DNA of 64,000 nucleotides from Arthrobacter pascens (GCF_030816475.1 NZ_JAUSXF010000001.1:2232001-2296000), one strand, 5' to 3'; positions 16,980 through 25,802 are shown, counted from the first letter of the stretch. The notes: a model not told the origin generated them from the sequence alone. Program-made: numbers and translations.

Positions 16980-18113
16980 ATGGACGGAAAACTCGCCGTT
17001 ATCGGCCTGGGCAGCATCGGGAGCATGGCCCTCTGGCAGGCCTCCCGCCTGAGCCAGGACGTCGTCGGGTTCGAAGCCGCGTCCCCCGCCCACGGCCGTA
17101 GCGCCGTGGGCGGGGACACCCGGCTCTTCCGCATGATCTACCGCGGAAACCCCGACCTCTACCCCATCCTGGAACGCTCCCGGAATCTCTGGGCCGAACT
17201 CGAAGCCGAAACAGGGCAGAACATCCTCGCCCGCACCGGCGGACTCTCCATAGGAACCAAAAACGGGGCCTACCTCACCGCCCTGCTGGAAACCACCCAC
17301 ACCACCGGAGCCGAACACCAAATCCTCAGCCGCGAACAAATGGCCCAACGCTACCCCCAGCACAACCTCCGCACCGACGACATCGCGGTCTATGACCCGC
17401 ACGCCGGCGCCCTGCGCACCGACCGGGCAGTCACAGCCGCCGTCGCCGCCGCCCAGGCCAACGGCGCAACAATCCACACCAACACCCCCATCGACAACAT
17501 CACCGAAACCAGCGACGGCGTCCTCATCACCTCCGGTGAGAAAACCTGGACCTTCGAGAACGTCATCATCTCCTCCGGCGGCTGGTCACGGAAGCTTATG
17601 CCGGAGTCTCTGCAGACGCACACCCAGCCGAACAGGGTGTTCCTCACATGGTTCGTCGCCAAAGATCCCGCGCTCTTCTCACCGGAGAAGTTCCCCGTCT
17701 TCATCCGGATCGAGGAGGACCGCTCCATGTACGGGGCACCCGCCGTCGACGGCGCCACCGTCAAGGCAACCCTGGACTTCCGACCAACCCCGATCGAGAA
17801 CGCCGGTGCAGTTCCCAGGGAACTTACTCCTGCTGAGATTGCCGAGACAACCGAGACGGTGAGCGAGTTTTTCCCCGGCCTGTACCCCAACATCGTCAGG
17901 TCGGACGCTTTCCCCGACCTCTTCACGACCGACCGCAGCCCGCTGGTCGGCCGGTTCAGCGAAGGCAGCAGGATCTACTGCGCGACCGGCTTCTCCGGCG
18001 GCGGCTTCAAAAACGCCACCGGCTACGGCCAGATCGCCGCACATGAAGCCCTCGGCAAACGCACCTTCGAGGGTCTGGACTTCGTCCGGCCCCAACGGTT
18101 CATAACCGGCTGA
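16980..18113 (+). CDS. FAD-dependent amine oxidase, sarcosine oxidase / N-methyltryptophan oxidase-like
   Basis: The 377-residue protein has an N-terminal FAD Rossmann motif (LAVIGLGSIGSMALWQ, about 5-20), HGRSAVGGDTRLFRMIY (the MSOX/SolA-type flavin loop) and a C-terminal CATGFSGGGFKNATG. The segment where monomeric sarcosine oxidases attach FAD covalently through Cys reads SDAFPDLFTTDRSPLVG and has no Cys, so FAD is probably non-covalent. It would oxidise a secondary or primary amine acid taken up by the adjacent transporter, releasing hydrogen peroxide and an aldehyde, possibly formaldehyde. The exact substrate is unknown. Confidence 0.82.
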   Translation: MDGKLAVIGLGSIGSMALWQASRLSQDVVGFEAASPAHGRSAVGGDTRLFRMIYRGNPDLYPILERSRNLWAELEAETGQNILARTGGLSIGTKNGAYLTALLETTHTTGAEHQILSREQMAQRYPQHNLRTDDIAVYDPHAGALRTDRAVTAAVAAAQANGATIHTNTPIDNITETSDGVLITSGEKTWTFENVIISSGGWSRKLMPESLQTHTQPNRVFLTWFVAKDPALFSPEKFPVFIRIEEDRSMYGAPAVDGATVKATLDFRPTPIENAGAVPRELTPAEIAETTETVSEFFPGLYPNIVRSDAFPDLFTTDRSPLVGRFSEGSRIYCATGFSGGGFKNATGYGQIAAHEALGKRTFEGLDFVRPQRFITG

Positions 18114-18149
18114 CCCCGCCAACCTTCCCCACGACACTGAAAGCGTGAC

Positions 18150-19604
18150 ATGAGTCTTTCCTTTGATCCCACCACTCTTCATACTGACTTGTTCATCGAC
18201 GGTGCCTGGCGGAAGGCCACTCGTGGTGCCACCTTCGCCGTCGAAAACCCGGCAACGAACGAAATCATTGCCCAGGTCGCCGACGGCGGACCCGAGGACG
18301 CGGCCCTGGCCATTGAGGCCGCGGGCCGGGCCCAGGCAGCGTGGGGCAAGTCCACGCCCCGGGAACGGGCCGACATCCTGCGCCGCGCCTTTGACCTGGT
18401 CATTGCCAACACCGACCGGCTGGCCGCGATCATGACCGCCGAAATGGGCAAGCCCCTTGCCGAGGCCAAGGGCGAGGTGGCCTACGGCGCCGACATGCTC
18501 CGCTGGTTCTCCGAAGAGGCAGTCCGCGTCGGCGGGGACAGCACCACCTCAGTCGATGGCAACACCCGGATCCTGATCAGCAAGGAACCGGTTGGCCCCT
18601 CCGTGCTGGTCACCCCGTGGAACTTCCCGCTGGCCATGGGCGCCCGGAAGATCGCCCCCGCCGTCGCCGCCGGCTGCACCATGGTCTTCAAACCCGCGGA
18701 GCTGACCCCGCTGACCTCCCTGGCCCTGGTGGACATTTTCCAGCAGGCCGGCCTGCCCGACGGTGTACTGAACGTCGTCACCACTGCCAGCGCCGCCCCG
18801 GTGGTGGAGAACTGGACCAGCAGCGGCATCGCCCGCAAGATCAGCTTCACCGGCTCCACCGGAGTCGGCAAGATCCTGCTGCGTCAGGCAGCGGAGAACG
18901 TCATGCGCTCCTCGATGGAACTGGGCGGGAACGCCCCGTTCATCGTCCTCGCTGACGCGGACATCGAAAAGGCTGTTGACGGGGCCATGAAGGCAAAGAT
19001 GCGGAACATGGGCGAAGCCTGCACCGCGGCCAACCGCTTCTTCGTGCACCGTTCAGTGCTGGCCGAATTCTCCGAGAAGTTCTCCAAGAAGATGTCCGAA
19101 CTGCGGGTCGGCGACGGCGCCCTGGACGGCACCGAGGTCGGGCCCCTGATCGAGCAGAAGGGCCTGGACAAGGTCCAAAGCCTCGTGGCAGACGCCGTGT
19201 CCAAGGGTGCCCGGGTCCTGACCGGCGGCACCCGCCCTGAGGGCCCCGGCTACTTCTACACCCCCACCGTCCTGACCGACGTTCCCCTGGACGCGGACCT
19301 GATGAGCACCGAGATCTTCGGACCGGTCGCTGCCATCACCCCCTTCGACAGCGAAGACGAAGTGCTCCGCGTAGCCAACGACACCGACTGGGGCCTTGTC
19401 GGCTACGTGTTCACTGAGAACACAGGCAAAGCCATGCGGTTCTCCGCCGAACTCGAAGTCGGAATGGTCGGCATCAACACCGGCCTCGTTTCCAACCCGA
19501 TAGCACCCTTCGGCGGCATCAAACAGTCCGGCCTGGGACGCGAAGGCGGCAAGATCGGCATCGAAGAATTCCTCGAGTACAAATACACCGCAATAGCAAT
19601 CTAA
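18150..19604 (+). CDS. gabD: NAD(P)-dependent succinate-semialdehyde dehydrogenase
   Basis: The 484-residue aldehyde dehydrogenase shows VTPWNFPLAMGARKIAPA, FTGSTGVGKILL, the general base in MELGGNAPFIV and the nucleophile in GEACTAANRF. The C-terminal IAPFGGIKQSGLGREGG motif is typical of GabD-type enzymes that oxidise succinate semialdehyde to succinate. It lies 36 bp after the amine oxidase, so the operon may convert a GABA-like or omega-amino acid into succinate. Other semialdehydes are possible substrates. Confidence 0.87.
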   Translation: MSLSFDPTTLHTDLFIDGAWRKATRGATFAVENPATNEIIAQVADGGPEDAALAIEAAGRAQAAWGKSTPRERADILRRAFDLVIANTDRLAAIMTAEMGKPLAEAKGEVAYGADMLRWFSEEAVRVGGDSTTSVDGNTRILISKEPVGPSVLVTPWNFPLAMGARKIAPAVAAGCTMVFKPAELTPLTSLALVDIFQQAGLPDGVLNVVTTASAAPVVENWTSSGIARKISFTGSTGVGKILLRQAAENVMRSSMELGGNAPFIVLADADIEKAVDGAMKAKMRNMGEACTAANRFFVHRSVLAEFSEKFSKKMSELRVGDGALDGTEVGPLIEQKGLDKVQSLVADAVSKGARVLTGGTRPEGPGYFYTPTVLTDVPLDADLMSTEIFGPVAAITPFDSEDEVLRVANDTDWGLVGYVFTENTGKAMRFSAELEVGMVGINTGLVSNPIAPFGGIKQSGLGREGGKIGIEEFLEYKYTAIAI

Positions 19605-19618
19605 GAGCTCCGGTTGAG

Positions 19619-20281
19619 ATGAGAGGATCACCAGCAGCCAAAGGCCTGTTCACCTTGGAAGGAAGGTCCACCGCGCAGCTGATCGCCGATCAGCTGCGCG
19701 AACAAATCATCCAAGGCATCTTCCGCCCCGGAGAACAGATCAACGAATCCATCCTCGCCGACCAACTGAACACCTCCAGGAGCCCGGTCCGGGAAGCCGT
19801 GCAGCGCCTGTGCCAGGAAGGCATCCTCATCAACCGGCGCAACCACGGCGTGTTCGTCCTCGAACTCTCGACCCAGGACAGCAAGGAAATCTACGCCGTG
19901 CGTGAGGCTATGGAAACAACCTCCGCAGATACTTTGCTCAACAGCAGCCCCAAACACATCAAAAACACCTGCCGGGCCCTGAAAACAATCCTCAGGAACA
20001 TGCAAAGGCGGGTCGAGGCAACCAATTGGCAATCCATCGCACAACTGGACATGCAATTCCACACCACAATCGTCGCTGCCGCCGGCAACAGGAGAATGAC
20101 CCGAATTTATGAAACCCTGGCCGCTGAATCAACAATGTGCATTCTCAACCTGAAATTCTCCTACCCACAAGCCCAAACGCTGATCCAGGAACACCAGCAC
20201 ATCCTCGACCTGCTCGAAAACGGCAATCGGGAAGAACTCCATAAAGCCCTCAAGCACCACATGCAAAAAGCCATTCCATGA
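19619..20281 (+). CDS. GntR-family regulator, FCD subfamily
   Basis: The 220-residue protein has an N-terminal winged helix (about 15-75: ILADQLNTSRSPVREAVQRLCQ) and an FCD domain (about 85-215) with the metal/ligand residues in LDMQFHTTIVAAAGN. It is the last gene of the transporter-amine oxidase-gabD unit, 14 bp after gabD. It probably represses the operon through the palindrome at 14157-14174, and may also control the copies at 23974 and 35605. Codons become less GC-rich towards its end. Confidence 0.87.
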   Translation: MRGSPAAKGLFTLEGRSTAQLIADQLREQIIQGIFRPGEQINESILADQLNTSRSPVREAVQRLCQEGILINRRNHGVFVLELSTQDSKEIYAVREAMETTSADTLLNSSPKHIKNTCRALKTILRNMQRRVEATNWQSIAQLDMQFHTTIVAAAGNRRMTRIYETLAAESTMCILNLKFSYPQAQTLIQEHQHILDLLENGNREELHKALKHHMQKAIP

Positions 20282-20370
20282 CCTCAGCACGACGACTAAG
20301 GAAATGAAGGCGCACGATGACACGTAGTGGTCTACTGCCCTACAGTTGACGATCCATGTAGCATGAAGGC

Positions 20371-21036
20371 ATGGTTGAGCAGATTAAGATAGTCCATTCA
20401 TCTACGGTGCAGCAGGTCGCGGATGGACTCGTAGCCATGATCCTGAGCGGTGGGCTTAAGCCAGGTGAACGGCTCAGGGAGAGTCTCCTCGCCGACAACC
20501 TAGGACTTTCTCGGAACACTATTCGTGAAGCGGTCCGCATAGTTCAAGCGGGCGGCCTCATTCGCCACCGCGCCAATCAGGGCGCCATCGTTTGGGATCC
20601 TACCGACGCCGAGATCATGGATGTCTACAACGCTCGTTATCATCTCGAAACCACGGCCGCACGCAGCATCTCCGAAAGCACGTCCATGGACGAGGTTCAC
20701 GCCGCCATGGAGGAGTTCCGCGCGGTTTTGAAGAGCGGAGACCCGTTCAAGATTGTCGAGAAGGACCTTGCGGTTCACAGCGCAATTGTCGGACTGCTCG
20801 GAAGCCAGAAGTTGAGGACCTTCTATCAGCAATTGGTAACCGAACTGAGGTACTTCATGTTTGTGCTTTCGATTGAAAATCACGAATATGAGGATCCAGA
20901 TACGCTCGAAGCAGAGCACCAGAATATAGTTGATGCGCTTGACTCGCGTGACCCCGTACTCGCGGAGAAGGTTATAGCAGATACCATCATCCAATATCGG
21001 GAATCGATCCGGGAGATTATCGCCCAACGGCATTAG
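20371..21036 (+). CDS. GntR-family regulator, FCD subfamily (second copy)
   Basis: The 221-residue protein has the same architecture as its neighbour but low identity: LLADNLGLSRNTIREAVRIVQ in the HTH and KDLAVHSAIVGLLGS in the FCD domain. ATG 20371 has GAAGG close upstream. Its base composition is clearly lower in GC than the surrounding genes, suggesting separate acquisition. GTAGTGGTCTACTGC at about 20323-20337 resembles FadR-type operators and may serve autoregulation. What it controls is unclear because the genes just downstream are decayed. Confidence 0.85.
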   Translation: MVEQIKIVHSSTVQQVADGLVAMILSGGLKPGERLRESLLADNLGLSRNTIREAVRIVQAGGLIRHRANQGAIVWDPTDAEIMDVYNARYHLETTAARSISESTSMDEVHAAMEEFRAVLKSGDPFKIVEKDLAVHSAIVGLLGSQKLRTFYQQLVTELRYFMFVLSIENHEYEDPDTLEAEHQNIVDALDSRDPVLAEKVIADTIIQYRESIREIIAQRH

Positions 21037-21041
21037 GCAAG

Positions 21042-21124
21042 CTAAGCCGGTTGCAGGCCACCGGCTATCGAGCCTGAGCTTAGCGCGTGAGTCAGCGCCG
21101 GGGTGTCGACCAGCTGGCCGCGGC
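21042..21124 (-). pseudogene. Fragment of a D-2-hydroxyacid dehydrogenase
   Basis: A minus-strand reading gives GRGQLVDTPALTHALSSG and then SIAG before a stop. This matches the C-terminal part of the NAD-binding domain in D-isomer 2-hydroxyacid dehydrogenases (N-x-GRG-x-x-VD). Only about 30 codons remain, directly abutting the end of the broken aldehyde dehydrogenase. It is a remnant left by a deletion or recombination. Confidence 0.55.
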
Positions 21125-21745
21125 CTACGCTGATACGGACTCGCCAAGATTGATGATGGTGTTCTTCGCTTTCGGTCATTTCCCGGACCGCGTGCCGGAC
21201 GCCTGGACTGGGTGAAGACCCCGGCCTGGAGGCCGTACTCAGTGTTGTTCGCCGCGAACACCGCGTCCCGGACCTCGATGAACGGCAGGATGCTGACCAC
21301 CGGGCCGAAGACTTCCTCCGCGATCACCTTCGCGTCCGAGGGCACACCGGCCAGGACCGTCGGCTCGTAGTAGGCGTTGTGGCACTTGCCGCCGGTGTGG
21401 ACAGTCGCGCCGGCCGCTTTGGCCTCTTAGACCCATTCCTCAACCCGGCGGGCCTCCGCCTCCGAAATCAGCGGCCCCACGTCGGTGCCGCGGTCAAGCT
21501 TGGGCCCGATCCGCAGCGCTTTCGTCCCGGCGCTCAGCTGCTCCGTCAGCAGCCGGCCTGCCCTTTCCAAGGCCTGCCGGCGCAAACGGAGCGGCCACTC
21601 TTCGCGGTGCAGGCGGCGGTGGATGTGGGCGATCGCCCGCCGGACATCCGCCGCCATCGAACTGCATACCGCCCCAGGAGGCCGCCTCAGGATCCCGTAC
21701 TTCCAACGTCAGATCACGGCGCTGCCACTGCCCTTCAAAGTAGGC
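21125..21745 (-). pseudogene. Aldehyde dehydrogenase remnant with deletions, stop and frameshifts
   Basis: Pieces of one ALDH can be followed in order on the minus strand. The N-terminal AYFEGQWQRRDLTLEVRDPE is followed by IAHIHRRLHREEWP...RAGRLLTEQ. After a jump over the catalytic core comes LSAGTKALRIGPKLDRGTDVG (in parts) and EEWV, a stop near 21428, then EPTVLAGVPSDAKVIAEEVFGPVV to LQAGVFTQ. After another deletion come VRHAVREMTES and, frameshifted, KNTIINLGESVSA and the stop. About 200 central residues with the active Cys are gone. It lies beside the putrescine-oxidase-like gene, whose aldehyde product it could once have oxidised. Confidence 0.8.
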
Positions 21746-21860
21746 ACCGCCGGCGAGGTCTGCGACGTCTGCCGCCCGTCTATCTTTCCGGTGGTTCCGG
21801 CTGTTTCGGGCGCGCATCAGCCGCGTTACTGGATAAAAGCACGGGATTTCCTTCGTGGGC

Positions 21861-23138
21861 CTAGCTGAAGCGGTCGATGATTTTTGCGGCCCCGCCGATG
21901 AAGGGCAGGAACCAGGGCGGCCCGAAGTGGCCCGGCACGGGCGGGTTCTTCAGGTCTTCCCAAACGTTGGCGCTCTTGTCGCCGGCCATGTAGTGCGCCA
22001 TCCTCTTGCCCATGTGTGCGGCCATCTGGACCCCGTGGCCGCTGTAGGCCAAGGAGTAGTAGAGCCCGTCGTGGACACCGGCATGGACCATCTGGTCCAT
22101 TGAGAGGTCCACCAGTCCGCCCCAGATATAGTCCACGTTGGCGTTGGATAGGTAGGGGAAGAGCTCGAGCATTGCCTTGCGCAGGATCTCGGCGCTCTTG
22201 ACGTCCGAATCCGGGCTGGACAGCGCAAAACGGGCCCGGCCACCGAACAGCAGACGGTTGTCCGGCGTGATCCGGAAGTAGTAACAGAGCATCTTGCTGT
22301 CCGAGGCCATGCGCCGGTTCGGCAGGATGCGGTTGACCACGTCTTCGGGCAACGGCTCGGTGCAGATAATGAAGCTGCCCACCGGGATGACCCTGCGCTG
22401 CAGCCAGGGGGTGACGTTGCCGGTGTAGCCGCTGGTAGCAACCAGGACCTGCTTGGCCCTGGTGATGCCCCGGGTGGTGTGCACATCGTGCACCGTGCCC
22501 GAAACCTTCTTCAGCTCCGTGACACCGGCCTCCTCGCAGATATCCGCGCCGGCGGCAACAGCCGCCCCGCCCAACCCATGCACGAACTTGCCCACGTGCA
22601 GGCCCGCTCCCAGTGGGTCAAGCATGGCCCCCTGGTAGAAGTCCGTGCCGATTTCGCTGTGGATCTCGGATTTGGGGATAACGGTGACATGGTGGTCGGC
22701 CAGGGCGGCCATCTTCTCCTGCGACCTCAGGAAGCCCTCATAGTGGGACTTGTGGAACGCCAGCGAGAGCTTTCCGTCCCGCTTGTAGTCACACTCGATG
22801 CCATTGTCATGCACCAGCTTCTCGATGCTGTCGATGGCGTCGTTGTATTCCCGGAACATCTCCACGGCACGCTTGGCGCCATAACGCTTCACGGCCGTGC
22901 TGAAGCCGATGGCCAACCCGGTAGTCGCCATTCCCCCGTTCCGGCCCGATGCGCCCCACCCCACGGTGTGACGTTCGAAAACGGCAACGCTCGCGCCCTG
23001 CCGGGCAAATTCCAGGGCTGCGGAGAGTCCTGTAAATCCGGCGCCGATGATGGCGACGTCGACGTTCTCGGGAACCGGAGTGCGCCGGTAGTCTCCGGAT
23101 GCTTCGGCAGTGTCCAGCCAATAGGGATTAAGTTTCAC
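21861..23138 (-). CDS. FAD-dependent oxidoreductase, gamma-glutamylputrescine oxidase-like (PuuB/OrdL)
   Basis: The 425-residue DAO-fold flavoprotein starts MKLNPYWLDTA, with FAD motif VDVAIIGAGFTGLSAALEFA (about 26-45), the PuuB-type HTVGWGASGRNGGM loop and a C-terminal LAYSGHGVQMAAHMG. PuuB/OrdL enzymes oxidise gamma-glutamylated polyamines or similar amines to aldehydes with peroxide release. It lies 27 bp downstream of the HAD gene on the same strand and just upstream of the decayed aldehyde dehydrogenase. The true amine substrate is not known. Confidence 0.85.
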   Translation of the reverse strand: MKLNPYWLDTAEASGDYRRTPVPENVDVAIIGAGFTGLSAALEFARQGASVAVFERHTVGWGASGRNGGMATTGLAIGFSTAVKRYGAKRAVEMFREYNDAIDSIEKLVHDNGIECDYKRDGKLSLAFHKSHYEGFLRSQEKMAALADHHVTVIPKSEIHSEIGTDFYQGAMLDPLGAGLHVGKFVHGLGGAAVAAGADICEEAGVTELKKVSGTVHDVHTTRGITRAKQVLVATSGYTGNVTPWLQRRVIPVGSFIICTEPLPEDVVNRILPNRRMASDSKMLCYYFRITPDNRLLFGGRARFALSSPDSDVKSAEILRKAMLELFPYLSNANVDYIWGGLVDLSMDQMVHAGVHDGLYYSLAYSGHGVQMAAHMGKRMAHYMAGDKSANVWEDLKNPPVPGHFGPPWFLPFIGGAAKIIDRFS

Positions 23139-23165
23139 GGGTTGGCCTTTCGCCTCGACGTCGGT

Positions 23166-23837
23166 TTAGAGACCGAGGTGCTTGTTGATCTCGTCCAGGG
23201 ACTTAACGGCGTTGTAGTCGTAGCCCCCGGTAATGGGGTCATAGCCACGGTCCAGCACCCAGAGGTTGCGGAAGCCCATGTCGTGCATCGGGTGCATGTC
23301 GTAGCGGGTGTGTGAGGCGATGTGCAGGAAGTCCTCCGGCTTGGCGTTCAGTGTGTCCAGCATGTACTCGAATGCCTGGTAGCGCGGCTTGTAGGCCTGG
23401 GCCTGCTCAGCGGTCAACACGGCGTGGAAGTCAGCGCCGAGCTTGGGAATGCTGATCTCCAGGAAGCTGTCGTCCGCGTTGGACAGAGCCACCAGTTTGT
23501 AGTTATCGCCCATGAGCTTGAGCGGAGCCGGAACGTCATCGTGGGCACCAAAGCCACGTACAGCGTCAGCGAACTCTGCGCCCGCACCGGGGGTCGGCCC
23601 AATGCCAAAAAACTTACATACACGGTCGAAGGAATTCTGAAGGATCTGCTCGTAGGGCTTGTAGTCGCCAAGAACCTCGTCGAACCGGTACCCGCGAAAA
23701 ACCTTCTTGAACGCAGGCCACTGCTCTTCAGGCAGACGGCCCGCGAGCAGCCGGCGGGTAGTGGAATCAGTATTCCAGTTGATCAGGGTGCCGTAGATAT
23801 CAAAAGAGATGTACTTCGGTCGGTTGGTCTCTGCCAT
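23166..23837 (-). CDS. Haloacid dehalogenase type II-like HAD hydrolase
   Basis: The 223-residue HAD protein has motif I FDIYGTL (nucleophile Asp about residue 14), motif II LSNAD, motif III Lys in YKPRYQAFEY and a motif IV region IASHTRYD. Type II 2-haloacid dehalogenases normally have SSN-x-x-D there, so the halide/carboxylate site is altered and phosphatase or other activity is possible. ATG 23837 was taken because homology starts there; ATG 23852 is also possible. It is the first gene of the unit with the PuuB-like oxidase, behind an operator-bearing promoter. Confidence 0.8.
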   Translation of the reverse strand: MAETNRPKYISFDIYGTLINWNTDSTTRRLLAGRLPEEQWPAFKKVFRGYRFDEVLGDYKPYEQILQNSFDRVCKFFGIGPTPGAGAEFADAVRGFGAHDDVPAPLKLMGDNYKLVALSNADDSFLEISIPKLGADFHAVLTAEQAQAYKPRYQAFEYMLDTLNAKPEDFLHIASHTRYDMHPMHDMGFRNLWVLDRGYDPITGGYDYNAVKSLDEINKHLGL

Positions 23838-23950
23838 GATTCGTCCGTTCATAGAAGTTTTGAGAGGCCCACATGTGGCCTTCTGCGTTGTAGGTGCCTG
23901 AGCTTCACGGGACTCTTTGGTGACTGAAGACCCGGCAGCCCAATACGTCG

Positions 23951-23991
23951 ACTTTAGAACGCACACCCACAACTGTCAACAGTTGAACAGT
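23951..23991 (-). promoter_or_regulatory. Promoter and operator of the HAD-amine oxidase unit
   Basis: Read on the minus strand, TTGACA (23979-23974), a 17-base spacer and TAAAGT (23956-23951) form a good promoter. TGTCAACAGTTGAACAGT (23974-23991) covers the -35 box and is identical to the site before the ABC/amine-oxidase operon at 14157-14174. Confidence 0.65.
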
Positions 23992-23999
23992 TCAGCTGC

Positions 24000-24700
24000 A
24001 GCGCATTTAGAAGTGATGCAAAAATGGTCACATTTGCGATGCGGAAGCCGGGAGCCGTGCAGACAGTCGTTGCCAGTGGCGTCGAACTCGCTGAAATCAT
24101 CCAGTTGCTGGCAACGAGATGACCAAATGTGGGCGTATCAATCGTGAGCGAGGACAACACCTCGGCCAGCGGCGCCAGGTCCGACGGCGGCAAGGTCGAT
24201 CAACCGCCGCTGTGGCTGTTTTTGCCGGATCGCCTTGTCGAACAGTTGGCGTACGCCCCTCAACTGGACCTTGTCGGAGCACTTTGTGCTCCGACAAGGA
24301 TGCTCCTATAGTCGTCAAATCTGTTCTTGCTGGCTATGCCAGGCGCACGAGAAACGCAACAACAACGTCCGAGCCGTTCGGCGGCCCTGACGGCTCCCAC
24401 AAGACCTTGGCCCACGTCCAGACAGGCAAAACCCATCCGGGATCAGGGAAATGCGTCACGACAAAGCGGCGGTGGCTGGAGGACCGGGTTCACGGTTGGC
24501 GCCGCACGTAAACCCGAACATGAAGGGTGTTGGGGTAACGGGGCAGTACATTCGTTATTCAGGTCCTGCCTTCAGGGGAAGACCCCTAGAGGGCAAAAGT
24601 AGGCAACGTAAAGATCGCCCAGCAATCTCGCGGCCGCTACTGTCCCGCAACCATGTATTGCAAGTCATTCACAGATTTCGAGTGGACAAAGTCCTTTACG
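24000..24700. other. Gene-poor region
   Basis: Several short overlapping open frames exist on both strands, but none has a family resemblance or convincing ribosome site. The stretch contains the hairpin at 24270-24300. It looks like decayed or intergenic DNA. Confidence 0.5.
24270..24300. repeat. Perfect 14-bp inverted repeat with 3-base loop
   Basis: CCTTGTCGGAGCAC and its exact complement flank TTT. The right arm and loop overlap a possible -35 (TTGTGC, 24285-24290), and TATAGT (24308-24313) follows after 17 bases, so it could be an operator over a plus-strand promoter. It could equally be a terminator without a T-run. Confidence 0.6.
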
Positions 24701-24706
24701 AGACAC

Positions 24707-25093
24707 CTATGGCGTGGTTGAAACGGGCCAATACTTGTTCCTACTTGTCCAATTGGGACCATTGCAGGAGCAACAGACCGCTAACGCCGGATCCTGTTCC
24801 GTTGTTCGTGACGGGCCGTCTACCCTGGCAACCTTCCCATCGCCTCGAACTTTGCAGCCTGACAAGGCCAGCAGCTGCGTTAGCTCGTCCCTGGCGACGT
24901 CGGCCTTTTGGTTGACGCCCAAGGTCCGGTCTTGACTCATGGCAACCGTAACGAGCCTGATTAACGAGTCTCCATTGCTGTGCCTTGACTGATGACTACT
25001 CACGGCGTGGGCCAGCCTTCGCCATTTCGTGACTCCCTCACCGGGATCGTCTTTCAGCGGAACTTCGGCAATGATGCGGGTTAGTCCGTTCAT
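24707..25093 (-). pseudogene. Possible remnant of a TIGR02391 (Ymh-like) protein N-terminal region
   Basis: From ATG 25093 the frame reads MNGLTRIIAEVPLKDDPGEG, then TKWRRLAHAVSSHQSRH, AMSQDRTLGVNQKADVARDEL and LLALSGCKVRGDGKVARV. This order (TKW-R-L, then residues around a PxR-like turn, then LN..L.F.G....DGK) resembles the N-terminal region of TIGR02391 proteins, which are often phage- or island-borne. The characteristic C-terminal domain is absent; after residue ~95 the sequence looks non-coding. The assignment is tentative and from memory of the family. Confidence 0.35.
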
Positions 25094-25094
25094 T

Positions 25095-25802
25095 TCATGC
25101 GGATGCACTACGAAAACGGCCAAGGGCGGCATCCAGATGGGACTTCATGGCGTTTTCGGCTGCTTGGGGGTTGCCGTCCCGTAAAGCGGCAAACACCGCA
25201 AGGTGTTCGGAATGCGATTTCGCAGCTGCATCGCCACGCAGGAATAGACTCCTGTTAGGCATCATCCGGTCCTGCAACCATGCCGCCATTTGCTCCGTAA
25301 TTTTATTCCCGCCCATCCGGGAAATTGTTCGATGGAATGTCTCGTCGGCCTCCAGGCATGCCTTCACATGGCCATCGGCCCAGTCGGCCGGGTCGCGGGC
25401 GACAATGACGTCGATCCTCTGAAGCAACCTGCCCAGCTCGTCCAGTTCATCGGGGGATGCCTTCTGTGCGGCCAGGCTCGCGAGCGTCGGTTCAAGTAGG
25501 TTGCGCCCGAAGTAGATGTCCTCGACCGTTTCCATGTCCAGTGCATTCGCCACGGCGAATCCGCGGTAGGGGAGCTTCGTCACCAGGCCTTCGGCCTCGA
25601 GCCGCCCGAGGGCCTGCCGTATGGGGGTGTTGGAAACGTTCAGTTGACGGGCCAACTGGTCCAGATTCAGCCAACTGCCGGGCTTGAAGCGTCCAGCCAG
25701 CAGGTGGTTGCGGACTGTTTTGTAGACGTCGTCGGTCAGCATCTGACGCTTGGGTGGGTTCCGTTGCGCCATCGGGCCTGGGCCTTCCGCCGGTGTGTTC
25801 AT
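25095..25802 (-). CDS. GntR-family regulator, FCD subfamily
   Basis: The 235-residue protein has a winged helix (about 22-85: LNLDQLARQLNVSNTPIRQALGRLE) and an FCD domain (about 95-225) with LEADETFHRTISRMGG and a late DGNPQAAENAMKSHLDA. ATG 25802 is preceded by AGAGGAAG. It is divergent from the sugar ABC transporter, across about 140 bp holding operator-like repeats, and is very likely the repressor of that transporter operon. Confidence 0.88.
   Translation of the reverse strand: MNTPAEGPGPMAQRNPPKRQMLTDDVYKTVRNHLLAGRFKPGSWLNLDQLARQLNVSNTPIRQALGRLEAEGLVTKLPYRGFAVANALDMETVEDIYFGRNLLEPTLASLAAQKASPDELDELGRLLQRIDVIVARDPADWADGHVKACLEADETFHRTISRMGGNKITEQMAAWLQDRMMPNRSLFLRGDAAAKSHSEHLAVFAALRDGNPQAAENAMKSHLDAALGRFRSASA

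Noticed and set aside
16590..17477. Long antisense open frame over the ABC ATPase and amine oxidase genes
   Set aside because: It is Gly/Val/Asp-rich shadow sequence opposite two well-supported genes.
22479..23315. Plus-strand frame opposite the PuuB-like oxidase
   Set aside because: Shadow frame; the minus strand has clear FAD motifs.
24119..24602. Two overlapping plus-strand frames in the gene-poor region
   Set aside because: No ribosome site, no domain, and biased non-protein-like composition.
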